Shown here: in pieces, positions 13,088-26,745 of the stretch | Layout of the letters: every line of letters starts with the position of its first letter | Position numbering within the stretch: position 1 is the first letter of the stretch | NCBI GenBank assembly: GCA_021613335.1 | Contig: JAJTWR010000404.1 | Location: 217,001-281,000 of the forward strand | Source: Whitmania pigra | Taxonomy: Eukaryota; Annelida; Clitellata; Hirudinida; Haemopidae | Length of the DNA stretch: 64,000 nucleotides | Direction: 5' to 3' | The notes under the pieces: model-generated | Told to the model about the DNA's origin: nothing | What the model saw: only the letters and a program-made list of their open reading frames with translations | Databases searched by the model: none | Position numbers and translations under genes: made by a program

Positions 13088-13312
13088 CATAGTCGTATCA
13101 CTTTCAAGATTGCCCTCATGACATATCACACTTTAGCAACATCCACCCCATCTTACCTTCATCATCTACTAGATCGCCGCCAAACATCTGGTCTTCGTTC
13201 ATCGTCAGCAACTCAACTTCACCAACCGGTACACAAATCATCCTTCCCAAACAGGCTTCTCGTACGCTTCTCCAGCTGTCTGGAACAGATTTTCTCCTAC
13301 CGTCAGTTATTT
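13088..13312 (+). pseudogene. non-LTR reverse transcriptase C-terminal remnant
   Basis: The plus strand reads RITFKIALMTYHTL, then PSYLHHLL and GLRSSS, and after a one-base frame change YASPAVWNRFSPTVS. This is the well-known tail of LINE ORF2 proteins (TYKTL...PSYL...LRSS...AAPxLWN). A frame change near 13250 and the lack of any RT core show it is a dead fragment. It sits among minus-oriented repeat units. Confidence 0.75.
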
Positions 13313-13670
13313 GTAATAATTTAATAATTTTGTTTATTAAGTTATCATTAAGACTATTTTATAATCAATTAATTTTGAAGTTAAAAAATAAAATATTTCA
13401 ATATTTTGTATTATAGCATATTTTGAAAAGAAAAAATAATTTTAATTTCACTTCGAGAATGAGAGCAACTCATTGCTAAATATTTCAGTCAAATCTTTAG
13501 TCATTTTGTTTAAATTAACGCCATTTTATAAAGAAGAATTTTAGAAATGGTGGTCAATTCATAGATACGTTTCTTTTTCATTTGATTATTATTGCGTCTT
13601 TTAAAACGAAGAATTAAATTGAATTTTACTTTGAGCATTAAAAAAAAAAACAAAACAATTTGAACGTTAC

Positions 13671-13780
13671 AAAAACACCTTTGCTAAGAGAGCAATGTGT
13701 CGTTAAATGTTCAACTCAGATGTACACGCAAGACCTAAGCTAAAAACACTTTTTTTTAGATGGTCTTGTTTTGCAAGATC
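13671..13780 (-). repeat. canonical two-hairpin module (GGTCTTG stem)
   Basis: Second box AAAAACACCTTTGCTAAGAG at 13671-13690; first hairpin GGTCTTGTTTTGCAAGATC at 13762-13780, where the outer C of one arm is T, leaving a G-T wobble in the stem. Confidence 0.75.
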
Positions 13781-14180
13781 AAAAAGACACATAAAAATCA
13801 ATTATTTGTGGTAGACCAAAATTCAAGCATGGATTTATTTTTAAAACCTCTGCAAAGCGGGTGCTATTTCAAACTGGTGAACTTATAATGCTACTCTATA
13901 ACAAAAAATGGCGGGCATTAGCATTTGATTATTTCAATTTGATTTGATTAGGAGTTGATTAGGAATAGTCAAATATTTAAGTGAAATGAAACTTTTACTG
14001 CTGGCTCTTAAGGTACTTAAGATCTATTTCATGTATATTCTTGATTTCGAGACCAAAATGTTTTTGCGATTATAATTAATATTAATAACCTTTGGGGATT
14101 TCTACCAAATTTTAAAAACACCTCTATTAAGAGCGCAACATATTGTTAAATATTTGACTCAAAATGAATTCTTTTGGAAA

Positions 14181-14235
14181 GTCCAAATCATCCTAGTTAT
14201 GCAACGGACTTTGATCAAATAAATAAATAAAAAAA
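14181..14235 (+). mobile_element. short retroposon tail
   Basis: AAATCATCCTAGTTATGCAA then CGGACTTTGATCAAATAAAT, ending in (TAAA)n and an A run. The same tail occurs at 7301 (inverted), 21911 and 23348. Confidence 0.65.
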
Positions 14236-14337
14236 GATTTTTTTGGGTTTTCAGGAGGTGCCTGACTGATTTTTTGGAAATTCTCACTTTGTAGAACCAT
14301 AAATTAGAACAAATAAAAGAAATCACTTAAAAAGTTA

Positions 14338-14640
14338 TAATACGCAGGCGATATGTTAATAACAAAATAATGGCAAATGGAGTAATGTACAGTTTAATAA
14401 AATTATTAACGATGAAAACGTTTAGTCAAAAATTTTTATTTTATTAGCAGCATGCAAAATAACCTTTGTTGTTACGATTATTTTTATTATTTATTAATAA
14501 TATTAATATTATTGGCATTATTGTTTTGTTAATTTTATTTAGATATATTAGATATTTTTATATATTTATATGTATTTATTATATAATTATTTTTACATAT
14601 AATATACATTTATTAGATATATTAATAGGCCTTATAACAA
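14338..14640. repeat. 300-bp duplicated segment, copy 2
   Basis: Direct duplicate of 12262-12580. The open frame within it is hydrophobic, A/T driven and not conserved with the other copy. Confidence 0.8.
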
Positions 14641-14955
14641 AAAAGTCTCAATCATTAGTTAAATTTGCATTTGGTTATTTCAAGTTGTTCAAGTGCCAAC
14701 TGTCGGAGCTCCTTTGACGAAAAATTAACATCAAAAGAAATATAGTTAGAGTAACTATTTATTTCTATGTAAGTACATGAGTCAGATTTCTATGTTATTT
14801 GGTCGCCATGAGTCGAGGTCGATTGGGGAGATGATGATTTTAAACTAGGTTATCCTTATAGCGACATCTCTCGGACGTATTCTTGCATTCTTAACTTTGG
14901 TGAATTAAATTATGTCGAATTTATGATTATAAGTTATTTTTATTATTATTAATTT

Positions 14956-15345
<390 letters not shown>

Positions 15346-15484
15346 ATTATTTCTAGACGGTTTTAGTTATATGGAGCGATCGTTGTGTGTGGCGTTCAGT
15401 AAGCTGTGAAAAAGGTCAAAAATAAATTTCATGTTAAAGATTTTTGAGACTAAAATAAGACCTTGCCTGTTTTCTATACCATTC

Positions 15485-15584
15485 AAAAAACACCTCTGTA
15501 GATGTAACGCCATAGCAATAAGTATTTAAAGAGGCACACTTCACCGATTGAAATTAATAACTATTTTGGCGACCTTAAGAGGTC
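15485..15584 (-). repeat. canonical two-hairpin module (GACC palindrome)
   Basis: Second box AAAAAACACCTCTG at 15485-15498; first hairpin GACCTTAAGAGGTC at 15571-15584, preceded by TTTTGGC. This subfamily also lies at 43890, 52693, 53843, 59296 and 60836. Confidence 0.75.
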
Positions 15585-16765
15585 AAACAGCACATCGTTT
15601 AATAATTTTGTTTTTATTTTTTAATTATTTTCGCGACCAAAATAAACTGCGATAGTAAAATAGCACCAACATGAAATTTTTAAATTCTCAATGGATTGAA
15701 GTTAATGTTATTTAAATATGACATTTCAATAATGTAATTATTTCCTAAATGTCATATTACTCTCAACATCAGTCAATTAATTAAAAATAATTTTCTCATT
15801 GTCCTTCAGAGTTAACAAGAAGAAATATACTTTCTAATTCCTAAAGGACAATGGCATGGAAAAACCTTGCTTATCCTGTTTCGTACTGTGCACTTGTGGG
15901 CTCCACACTGTGCATTGATTTCCATGGTTAATAATTGTATTTAAATGTATTTAATACTTATTTATGAACAAACGATTTTCAAGATTGTGTCACTCATAAA
16001 ACACCCCTGCTAAGAGAACTACATAGTTTATATTTTATATTAGTTTAATATTTAAAATCTTCGTCAAAGAACATGGTTTCTTTGGAGGGCTTATTGACCA
16101 GCTCTCTCCCAGGCAATTATAACATGGTTGTATTAACTCCGTCTATAAATTTATTAGTCTTTAAATTAGTCAGTTAATTATTGAGGCTATATCATTACAT
16201 TATTATAATTTGGATATAATACTTTTTTATATGGTTTCGTTTCGTGGTCAAAGTTTAACTGTTTTGAATTTTATTGCTAATTTTCAGGCTAATAAGATGA
16301 TGGGTTAACTACATTGTTCAATGTCCATCTACAAATCAGATGGTAATTCTTTATACTTACAACAGTCATTTATAACAAATAATGATTTAAACACCTCTTC
16401 CAAGAAAGCATGACAAACATGATAAAATATTAAGTGCAACGATCTGTAATTGATTTTCGCTATTTATTTTTGGATGTTTTGCATTGAAATTCTTTGAAAG
16501 TAACTAAAATGTTTAGTTTTGTATTCTCTAGCTAGTTGTTATAACCTAGTTGTTTCTCCGTCTTTGGTGGAAAATATATGTTAATTTTATTAATGTTATT
16601 GCAATATATAAAATGCATATAAGATGTTTTTTTATATATCTTAATATATATTATGTTTATTAATTATAGACTAAAATATAATATGATACGTTTATAAAAA
16701 TAAGTATAAAAACATCAGAATTTTTGAATTTTATGTAGTTTGTCTCCTACTGATAATATCTTATG

Positions 16766-16869
16766 AAAAACACCTCTGGTGAGAAAATATTGCAGCGATA
16801 TTTATATAAAATAATCGTATTATATTAATGATTTTTTTGGTGAAATATTTTTGATGGCTTCCGTTGCCA
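16766..16869 (-). repeat. canonical two-hairpin module (TGGC...GCCA stem)
   Basis: Second box AAAAACACCTCTGGTGAGAA at 16766-16785; first hairpin TGGCTTCCGTTGCCA at 16855-16869 preceded by TTTTTGA. This is the inverted sister of 10114-10210. Confidence 0.7.
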
Positions 16870-17629
16870 AATATTAAAATTTGAAGTTTTGTTGATGTTG
16901 TGGTTGCTATAATTCGTTCGTGTGTCCTCGCATTTTTTGGTTCTTGTTTTAATTTCACAATTAAATTTTAATTTTATAATTAACTGATCCTTTGTGATAA
17001 ACCGTAAATACGTGTGATAAGTATAATTTTTTTTTCTTTTGTACTCGTCGTTAGTGTAACAGTGCGTCATAAGTTCAAAGTCATTACTTTCAATAATTAC
17101 TTTTCATTATTACTTTCAATTATTTTTTTTCAAAAATGCAATTATTCCCTGATTATTATTATTATTAATTGTAATTAGATATATTAGTACTAAATTAAAT
17201 TGTTATTTTTATTATTTAATATTTAAAGAATTAATAAAAATAATATTAAATTATATTAACTAATAACAAATACTATTATTAACAATAGAAACATTACATT
17301 TATAATCAAATGTCGTAAGGAGTGTCGATTAAATTCAATTAGAATTATATAAGATCCTAAACAATCTAACACGTTTACAACAATATTAATAATAATAAAT
17401 AAAATTAATAAAAATAACATGTAATAATAATAACTTACTAGTTCACAATGCCATTGATGGTACTGTGTATGATGCTATGAACATTTTATACAATTATATT
17501 ATATTATAAAATTACGTTATGTAATAAAATATCTAGTCATATATTCTCCGTATTCATCTTCAACATTACATATACGTTTATTTTTTTCAATGGTTTTGTT
17601 ACCAAAACATACTTCAATATCATTACATC

Positions 17630-17735
17630 AAAAACACCTCTGCTAAAACAGCAAGCATGGTTAAATATTTATGTAAAATCTCCATTGAGGTCTTACGAGA
17701 TCATATGTCCACTTATTTTTGATGGTCTTGCGACC
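17630..17735 (-). repeat. canonical two-hairpin module (GGTC tetraloop)
   Basis: Second box AAAAACACCTCTGCTAAAAC at 17630-17649; first hairpin GGTCTTGCGACC at 17724-17735, a 4-bp stem with a 4-base loop, preceded by TTTTTGAT. Close sister copies at 44295-44403, 54977 and 58776-58882. Confidence 0.8.
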
Positions 17736-18185
17736 GTCATTAAAAAATATTAAATATAAATATTAAATCGTTACCGATGTCCTCATTAGTTCAATGGTGA
17801 TGTATTTGGATGACTGGCTGGCAAGTTTTCTCGAAAGTATTTTTAAAATTGATATATTAAACTTTAAATTAGTTCATTAATTGTTATTGCTAAATCATTA
17901 CATCATGTTATTAATATATAATTTGGGTATAACAATTTTTTATATTGTTTGTTCTGCTGAATTAAATAAAAATTCATTGCGAACTTTCAATTCACCTCTT
18001 CTAAAGAAGAAATTTATTGTTAAATATTTTACTCAAATTTTCATTGAGTTCTCATCGTAAAAAAGAAATTGTTGTTTTGGATGGTCTTTTATTATAGGAC
18101 CAAAAATAGTGGCGACATCTATCGTAAAGTGCTTTAGTATGCAATTTGCATTTTAGAGAAGAACAAACAATATGCAAAGACTTTT

Positions 18186-20082
18186 AATTGGGGATATTGT
18201 CTCAAACCTTCCAGGTCGGCTGCGACAGTCCAATCATTAGCTTCTGCAAGAATGTCTCTCCTCGGAGGGAGTCTATTTTTCTTACAGTGTAGTGAAAAGC
18301 CCTCTCGCAGGAAGTATACCTTCCGCTGTAATGCAATCTTGCCAGAATTTGCTTTAGCTACCGCCGTTTTGGTAGCTTCTACCACTTCCTTTAGGACCTT
18401 ATTGTGTCGCCAAGTGTACCGACCATTGTCAAGGGCATATGCGCAACTTGAGAGCACATGATGAAGTGTCTCGAAGCCGCCGCAGAGCTCACATTTGCAG
18501 TCTTCCGTTAAACCCCATCTTCGCAAATTGTCCTTAGAGGGAAGTTGGTCCTAAATCGATCTTATCAGAAAGGCCAAACGATATGGAGACATTCTCCATA
18601 TCTCGTTCCAACCGATGGAACGCTGAACCACGTCTTCCCACGCAGGGCCTAATTGCAGGGCAAGACTCAGACCATTTTGCGAAGTCTGACGACCCGATTT
18701 AATAGGACCTAGCATTTCTTCGAACGTCAGTTCCGCGACTGACTTATCGATTTCATCCTGTGCTGAGAACTTTCTTTTAGTTCTTAACAGTGGTCTAACT
18801 TTGCGGATCCTGATGTCCGCAGAGTTATTCAACATCCACTGCGTCCTTATTTTAGAGACCTCATACTCTTCCACCAGGGAACGAAGAGGTAACCTTAATT
18901 TTGAGCTCTTACTGTAGAGGGCAACAGATGACATCCCTGGAGGTAGCCCAAGCCACGATCTGATGTATCTGCTAACTTTCCTCTCTAATCCTTCGACTGT
19001 GGGCAAACCGATCTCATAGATCGTCAATGGCCACAGCAACCTTGGTAGAAGCACAAACTGGAACAACCACACCTTAAACCTTCCCTGCCTCTCCGATTGC
19101 CTTCAAACCCACAACAGCCTGTTCGACAGTGCAACTCTCTTGGCTCCTATCGTTCAGCGAATCATTAAACACTCTGCCTAGGCTCTTAACCGGTTCCTCG
19201 GAAACTGTAGGAACCCGTTGACCCGCTACAACAAACGAGATGTCGCTGCAGACTTTCCCTTTAACAAGGGCAAGACTTCTCAACTTCGCAGGTTTAAAAG
19301 CCATTCGACACCACCCAAGAAGGCCATTGAACTTGTTCAAAGTGTTCTGAACTGCCGGTCTTCTATTCATTACTAGGGTGGTGTCATCCATAAACGCTTT
19401 CACAGAAGGCATATAGAGACCCTTACTTAAATGCGTCTCTGGAACATTAGACCCGGCTGCGTTGAGCAGAAGTTGCATCGCCAGTACAAAAAGGGAAGGT
19501 GATATTGCACAACCCATTGCAATACCCACCTCCAGAGGAACCCACTTAGTACGTCTTGGTTGAGAACCTCATCATAAACCCGTCAAATCACGTCTGAATA
19601 ATTTGAATTACGTGACGCGGCACATGATGAATCTCCAACATTTTCCATATGAGTTGGTGTGGTACCGACCCGTATGCATTTACCAAGTCGAGCCACACAA
19701 CGTACAAACTCAGGAGGCGCCTCTTGGCTCTTTGAATAGCCTCCCAAATCATGGAGGAGTGCTCTATGCAACCAGGCACGCCTGGAACACCTCCCTTCTG
19801 AATCGATGTATCAACGTACTTATTGGTCAAAACATACTCAGTGAGTCTCGATGCAATCACAGAGAAAAATATCTTCCCTTCTACATTCAACAGCGAAATA
19901 GGTCTGAATTGATTTAGGCGAATGGAGTCCCGTTCCTTTGGTATATAGACGCCTTCTGCGACTCTCAACTCATCATCTACAATGCCTGACTGCCAAGCCC
20001 TTTCGATGAGGGAGTTCAGCAACTTATAAGCGAATGTATCGATCAGTGGCTGGCAAATGTTCCAGCTTAAGTAAGCTTAAGT
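18186..20082 (-). pseudogene. R2-like non-LTR reverse transcriptase, frameshifted
   Basis: Read on the minus strand, four open frames succeed each other (20082-19588, about 19552-19074, 19072-18551, 18526-18186) and form one protein broken by three frame changes. In order they carry FRPISLL (RT motif 1-2), WLDLVNAYGSVPH (motif A aspartate), GCAISPSLFVLAM (motif B), AFMDDTTL (catalytic FxDD-type motif C), KSLGRVF, a long thumb/linker segment, and a CKCEL...HHVLSSC zinc motif. It stops just before an endonuclease would be expected. Bases 18134-18185 belong to the flanking repeat, so the last residues of the open frame are not element sequence. GC content and codon use are unlike the surroundings. 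It copies element RNA into DNA when intact; this one is dead. It is a different lineage from the fragment at 1377. Confidence 0.85.
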
Positions 20083-20640
20083 TCTCAATGAATTTTTTAT
20101 TAAATTCGACAGAACTGATTTAAAATAAATTAATAATTGAATGAGAAATAAAGAAATAATGTAATTTTGCTTTCAACCTCATATCCAAATTTATTTATTA
20201 CAAAAAAAAACTTTAAAATATAATTGTTGAGAAAATAAAACAATAAGCTTGTTACAGCCTTATAAAAACCTTTAAGTTGAAATTTAATGTTGTACTTATA
20301 ATGCACTGTTAAATCTTACACATTGCGTTGCGAATGGCATCCTAAAGCACTTTACGATAGATGTCGCCAGTAGTTTCTATATTTATTCACCATAAAGTAT
20401 TTTTATTGTAGAAATTATCTGTTTATTTTAATAACATTACATTAATAATAACATCTATATAATAATGCTTAATAATAAGCCGTCCAAAGATTCCGTGACA
20501 AGAAATCATAAAATCGACATACAATCACATATTCACTTTAAGAATTTGTGGACAAGTAGATCTCAAAGAAGAGGTGTTTAGCGAATGATGTATGCCGAAG
20601 AATCGATCATTCAGCAATAATTATTAAAGAAGTATTAAGC
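20083..20640 (+). repeat. two-hairpin unit, plus orientation
   Basis: Duplicate of 2190-2590 followed by a second-hairpin box (GAAGAGGTGTTTAG) at 20568-20582. It is the only plus-oriented copy found between 12600 and 27300 and lies next to the RT pseudogene. Confidence 0.65.
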
Positions 20641-20915
20641 AAATTCAAATAATAATAATAATAATAATAAAAAAAATAAAAATAATTATTATTATTATAA
20701 TTAATATTAATTATATTATTTTATAATTTTAATTAAATATTATTATTAATAATAATTATATATAATATTTATATAATTATAATATTATTATAATATTATT
20801 ATTATTATTATATTTTATATTTATATAATTATTATTATAAAATATATTATATTATTATTATATATATATATTATATTTATATAGTTATTATTAAAATAAT
20901 AATATTATTATATTA

Positions 20916-20949
<34 letters not shown>

Positions 20950-21050
20950 ATAATAATATTATTAATATTATAATAATATTAATATTATTATTATTATTAT
21001 TATTTTATATATTATAATAATATTAATATTATTATTAAATTTTTTCTTAA
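20641..21050. repeat. AT-only low-complexity tract
   Basis: Only A and T apart from rare bases, with ATT/AAT runs and TATA palindromes. No gene. Confidence 0.9.
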
Positions 21051-21480
21051 ACTTAAATCAACAGCATCAAAGGATGCAATAATTTCTCACCGATGTTAAT
21101 AATTTCAAGTCCAGAGTCTGAGGTCGTAAAATATTTCGTAACAGATGTTACAGCAGAAATCCACTTTATAAATCCAGATTTTAAATGAGTTTAATATTCT
21201 CGCATTCATATATTCATAAATTCATATTTACATTCATTTAGTTACTGTGCATTAGTTCATTCACTTATCCATGCATTAATTCATTTATTTATTCATTCAT
21301 TCATTCATGCATTCGTTCATTCATTTTCTTGCAACTTGAGTAATATTATAACCAGAGTGATAATCACGATTACTGTTATGATTACAGTTACTCTGGCGAG
21401 AACGGTTACCGCCAAATTCATTGTCGTCTGCAAATATGTCGTCCCGAACTGCTGGTGTTCCTTGCCTTGGAATATATATT
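21051..21480. other. gene-free stretch with TTCA repeats and an inverted repeat
   Basis: A degenerate (TTCA)n run spans about 21200-21330. Inverted repeat CCAGAGT (21352-21358) and ACTCTGG (21390-21396) encloses about 31 bases. I see no gene or unit box here. Confidence 0.6.
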
Positions 21481-21825
<345 letters not shown>

Positions 21826-21910
21826 TGACAAAATTATTTTAGAAAAAAACACCTCTGCTTAGATATCTTACTGGCTTACTTACATTATAGTTAATGTGAT
21901 CCTGCAATTA

Positions 21911-21958
21911 TTTATTTGATTATGCAACGGACTATAATCAAATAAATAAATAAATAAA
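21911..21958 (+). mobile_element. short retroposon, first of two in one target
   Basis: Insert containing TATGCAACGGACTATAATCA and an (AATA)n tail, between TGATCCTGCAATTA (21897-21910) and TGATCCTGCAATCA (21959-21972), a 14-bp target duplication with one difference. Confidence 0.8.
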
Positions 21959-21972
21959 TGATCCTGCAATCA

Positions 21973-22041
21973 CCCCGCTGCGGGTGCACCGTCCTAATCA
22001 TCTAGATATGCAACGGACGTTAATAAAAAAAAAAAAAAAAA
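21973..22041 (+). mobile_element. short retroposon, second of two in one target
   Basis: Insert beginning CCCCGCTGCGGGTGCACCGT, sharing CGTCCTAATCATCTAG and GCAACGGACGTTAATAAA with 40414-40477, with an A tail of about 17. It is followed by a third copy of TGATCCTGCAATCA at 22042-22055, giving a perfect 14-bp duplication. Confidence 0.85.
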
Positions 22042-22592
22042 TGATCCTGCAATCATGCTAATGATTCTTCATGTTTTTTTCTGGATGGCTGTTTGGCCAG
22101 TTCTCTCGCTAGTCATTGTAATTCAGATATTTCAGCATCATATATAATATGTTAAATTCATTAATAATATCTTGAAATATAAAATGATTTGTTTATGATA
22201 AATTATGCTATTCTAAAAATTTTCTACAAGTTCATATTATTATATTAATATCATTAATTGCATTAATTAATATTTCTATTACTATTAATATCATTATTTT
22301 ATTAATTTTGTTTATGATAAAGTTATTTTAAAATCGATTAATTATGGTATAACTTTATAAAACTTATGATATAGTTTTTATAATTTTTCATTCAATTATT
22401 ATTGCATTTTAAATAAAAAGCGAATAATAACAACAAATGATTTATTTTAGTAATGTATAATGAATAAATTTATAAAGGACGTTAAGAGCGCAAATAAGTC
22501 ACTTGTTTATCTTTCATTCAATTATTGTTATATTTTTTTAAATCAAAGAATTAATTTTAAATTTTTTATAGCTTTTTCATTGAGTAATTTTT

Positions 22593-22699
22593 AAAAACAC
22601 CTCTGTTAAGAGAACAACGTATCTTCAATATTTCAGTGAAATTTCCAGAGCGACACTCCACATCGATAAATTTTTCCTGCGGTCTTTGATTTGAAGACC
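22593..22699 (-). repeat. canonical two-hairpin module (GGTCTT stem)
   Basis: Second box AAAAACACCTCTGTTAAGAG at 22593-22612; first hairpin GGTCTTTGATTTGAAGACC at 22681-22699 with a 6-bp stem. Plus-strand sisters at 10551-10667 and 62877-62993. Confidence 0.8.
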
Positions 22700-22969
22700 G
22701 ATATTTCTTAGTGATTAAAATAACAAACAGCCCTTGATGTGACAATTATTACAATGTTGTGTATTTTATTAACCTCCATTTCATAATTTGATTATAATGA
22801 CGGAAGACGACGACGAGCGGAAAAAAAAGCTATGCTACTTTTTAAATAAAAATCGCTGCTTTAAAAAGAAAAGCCTGATTTAAAAAAAAAATTGCTTCTT
22901 TTTATTGGCGACATCTGACGTAAAATGCATTAGTTGCATATGCAAGGTAATGCATGCTATCCTGCATAA

Positions 22970-23072
22970 CAAAAACACTTTTACTTAGAGAATTACCTGG
23001 CCTCAAACGTTTGAGATGAATCTTTATGCTTGGTATTGTGTCATTTGATTATTTGAATGATCTTAAGAGATC
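22970..23072 (-). repeat. two-hairpin module with compensated stem GATC
   Basis: Second box AAAAACACTTTTACTTAGAG around 22970-22990; first hairpin GATCTTAAGAGATC at 23059-23072. Relative to the common GACCTTAAGAGGTC both arms have changed (C to T and G to A), so pairing is kept. Confidence 0.8.
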
Positions 23073-23347
23073 AAATAGTTTGAGTCGAGGTCAGGTGCGG
23101 AATTTCAAACTAGTTTGTCATTAAAGCGACATCTTTCGGACATATTCTTTCTTAAATTAGGTGAATTAAATTTTGCCAAATTTTTGATTATACGTTATTT
23201 TTATTAATGTTAATAAATGTATTAAATAAATTTAACAATTGCTTCTGAATGATCAATTCTCCTGACTTTATCATTCACAAAACACCTCTGCTTAGAGAAC
23301 TGCCTGGCCTCAAATATAAAAGTAAGGTGAATTTATCATAGCGAATC

Positions 23348-23394
23348 CAAATCATCTCAGTTATGCAACGGACTATAATCAAATAATTAAATAT
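23348..23394 (+). mobile_element. short retroposon tail with target duplication
   Basis: AAATCATCTCAGTTATGCAA then CGGACTATAATCAAATAATT, flanked by TCATAGCGAAT at 23336-23346 and 23399-23409. Confidence 0.75.
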
Positions 23395-24740
23395 AAAGTC
23401 ATAGCGAATTGATCATAATGTGTAAATCGTTTTGAATGGCTCGTTGGCCAGTTCTTTCGATAGTCATGTCATAAAAAGGATGTGTTTCCGCCTTTGTTGT
23501 TGTTGTTCCATCAAAATCATAATATATTTATGTTTTTATAGTCCTTTCTGTATTTATTAATTATAAAATAGCCTTAACTTAAAAAGGATTCACATAATAA
23601 TAATTGTTACTGTATTTAAACAGTATTATATATAAATTTATTATACAAAATATATATTGCATATATATAAAAATTAATTATTATCAAATGTTATGTTGTT
23701 ATTATTAATGATTGGATTTAAATAATTAAATACATTTTAATAATAAATATTATAAAAAATATCCTAAATAAAAAAGATTTAATATTCCTTTAACTTTATG
23801 TAACATAATTGATTAAATTGTTATTTGATTTTAGATTTTCTGACTTCAAAAGCATAAGTGTGTTATTGGCTTTATGTGTCATTCATTCGTTATAGCATTT
23901 TTTAAAACGGTGAAATAATGTTAATTTTACCAAGATAATATTAAAAAAATTTAATTGGAGGATTACAAAATATTTCATTTGAAATTATTAACAGCTCTTG
24001 ATAATAGGTATGAATACAAGTTGATCGATGAGGAATATTTTGTCTGGATGTGCCTAAGAGAATAGGCTTGGTGATCATATTTGTACAGAGTCAAATTTTC
24101 TAGAAGCTCCTCCACGGCCAATAAAACGATTTGTATTCATATGATAAAAAGGTGATAATGGTGGGTAAACTGAAGTTTTGATAATAAATGTAATAAGATG
24201 AATTAGTACTTAAGTAAGAACTTGATTAGAACCTAAGTAAATTATATATTCTGCTTTACAACAAACAAATCTCAACATTTAATTAGATTGGCATTTTGTT
24301 GTTATTATTATTAGTAATTTAAATGGAAGCCATTTGCATTTGTGGGAGATGAATCAGCAACCATTAGCATGTTCTTCCATCCACCCATTCATTATTATTA
24401 TAATTGTAAGAGAGCAACAACAAGTTATATGATAATACATGCAATTCATTTTGTCGACTCTCTTGAATTGAAGATTTGATGTCTAAAGTAATATAATTAG
24501 CGTTAGAAAAGGTATGTTGTTCAAATTTCGATATCGCTGGTTTATTTAGTGGTTGGTTTATCTTTGGGGAGATGGGAATTTCAAACAATGTTGTCCTAAT
24601 AGGGACGACTGCCAGAAATTGATGAATTAAATTATTGCATCGGAGTATGAATTGGTTTTAATATAAAATATATTAGAATAGTAATAATTATTATAATTGA
24701 ATATCTTATAAATAATTAATTGATTACGTTATTATAATTA

Positions 24741-24975
<235 letters not shown>

Positions 24976-26580
24976 ATCATCATTTTGACCTTTTAGCGAT
25001 ATCTTTTGAAAATATTCTATCCTAAAGCCGGTGAATTAAATTTTGCATATTTTAAAATTAAATATCGTATTATTATTAATATTAATTATATTAAAATATA
25101 TTTAATTGGTTGTGCCGAATGTTCCATATTGTTGGTTACATCATTAAGAAAACACCTCTGCTTAGAGAACTTACTGGCTTCATGTACTTAATGTGATCCT
25201 GTCATCATGCCAACACAGTGTTTGTCTATAATGTTTTTGGATGTCTGGTTGACTTGGTCTCTCGCTAGTCATTGTAAATCCTGATGTTATATCATTCCGC
25301 AGATTTGTTTGATGGAAGTTGTAATATGTTAAATTCAGTCATAATATCATGAAATATAAAATGTTAAATTATGTTATTCTAAGAAATTTTCTACGCGTTC
25401 AGTGATCAACATTATTATCATTTATTGTAAAAAATTAATATATATACTATTTTAAATAGTATACTTTATTAATTTTGTTTATTATAAAGCTATTTTATAT
25501 TCAATTAATTTTTATATGACAATAAAATAATTAATATATTATTTTTCATTCAATATTATTGCTTTTTTTAACGGAGAATTAATATTAATTTTACCCATAG
25601 TATTTAAAATAAAACACCTCCGAATTCATCGATAAATATTTTAGGATCGATAAATCTTCATTGATCACATTTGAGCAGTGTAAGTTATTGTTTTTGATGG
25701 TCTTATTTTGTAGGACCAAAAGTCTTCAATTACAAGTTGCCAAGCATCCCGGAAAGAATCTCATATATTATTATTGATCAATATTATATCATTTTTTTTA
25801 ATGGAAAATTAATTTTAATTTTACCTAGAAAATTAAAAAAAACACCTCCGATAAATATTTTAGTTAAATATTCATTGATCTACATGCAAAAGGAAAGTTA
25901 TTTTTGGACCAAAGTTCAATGTTTAACATTAAATCCACTGAATCTGATTAACTAAATGTGACATATACTTTTAAATTTCGATAAAATAATAAAAGCATTT
26001 GTCATTTGGAGGGCCAAACATTCTAAAAAAAAATAATAGTAATCACTATTATTTAAAATTTTTTGACTATTGTTTTATATTCTATGAATTAGAAAAAATA
26101 TTTTCGACAGAAGGCACTTCAAAAAAAAATTGATTGATATCTTTATGAAAATTGCTATATTTAGAAATGTTGCAAATCTTTTCTGTACTTTCTTTTGTAT
26201 AATTTTTGCAGGATTATAAATTTCCTTGAACATATTTTTAACAAAACACCTTTGCTTTGAGATCTACATGGTCTCACATACTTAAGGTGAATGTGTCTCT
26301 TTATTTTAATATGTCATTTTTAATCAATCTGTTTTTTGAACGGCTCCATGGCCTGTTCACTTTATAGTCATCGCAACAGTATTAAGTGCCCACCTCTAGT
26401 GGGAATTATAATGTGATAAATATTTTATTACATGTTGAAAAATAATACGTTTTTTTAATTATTAAATTATGTTTATTTTAATCACTTTGGTTAGGTTCAG
26501 TGATTGTGACAGAACGTGGCTTTTCATACTTTGAACAATCATCATCAGCAATTTAATGTCCACTAATGAAATTAAAATTT
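24976..26580 (-). repeat. two-hairpin units, minus orientation
   Basis: Second boxes at 25148-25171, 25611-25623, 25840-25852 and 26243-26263. First hairpins at 25699-25717 and 26342-26353 (GGCTCCATGGCC). The part 26104-26580 is duplicated at 40206-40790. No gene. Confidence 0.75.
25611..25717 (-). repeat. two-hairpin module (GGTC stem with wobble)
   Basis: Second box AAAACACCTCCG at 25613-25624; first hairpin GGTCTTATTTTGTAGGACC at 25699-25717, seven pairs including one G-T, then ATCAAAAAC on the complementary strand. Confidence 0.7.

Positions 26581-26745
<165 letters not shown>

Larger units (their letters stand above)
21826..24740 (-). repeat. two-hairpin units, minus orientation
   Basis: Second boxes at 21846-21866, 22593-22617, 22970-22991 and 23278-23301. 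First hairpins at 22086-22099 (TGGCTGTTTGGCCA), 22681-22699, 23059-23072 and 23437-23450. No gene; the short frame at 24364-24588 is unit sequence shared with 54590-54690. Confidence 0.75.
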
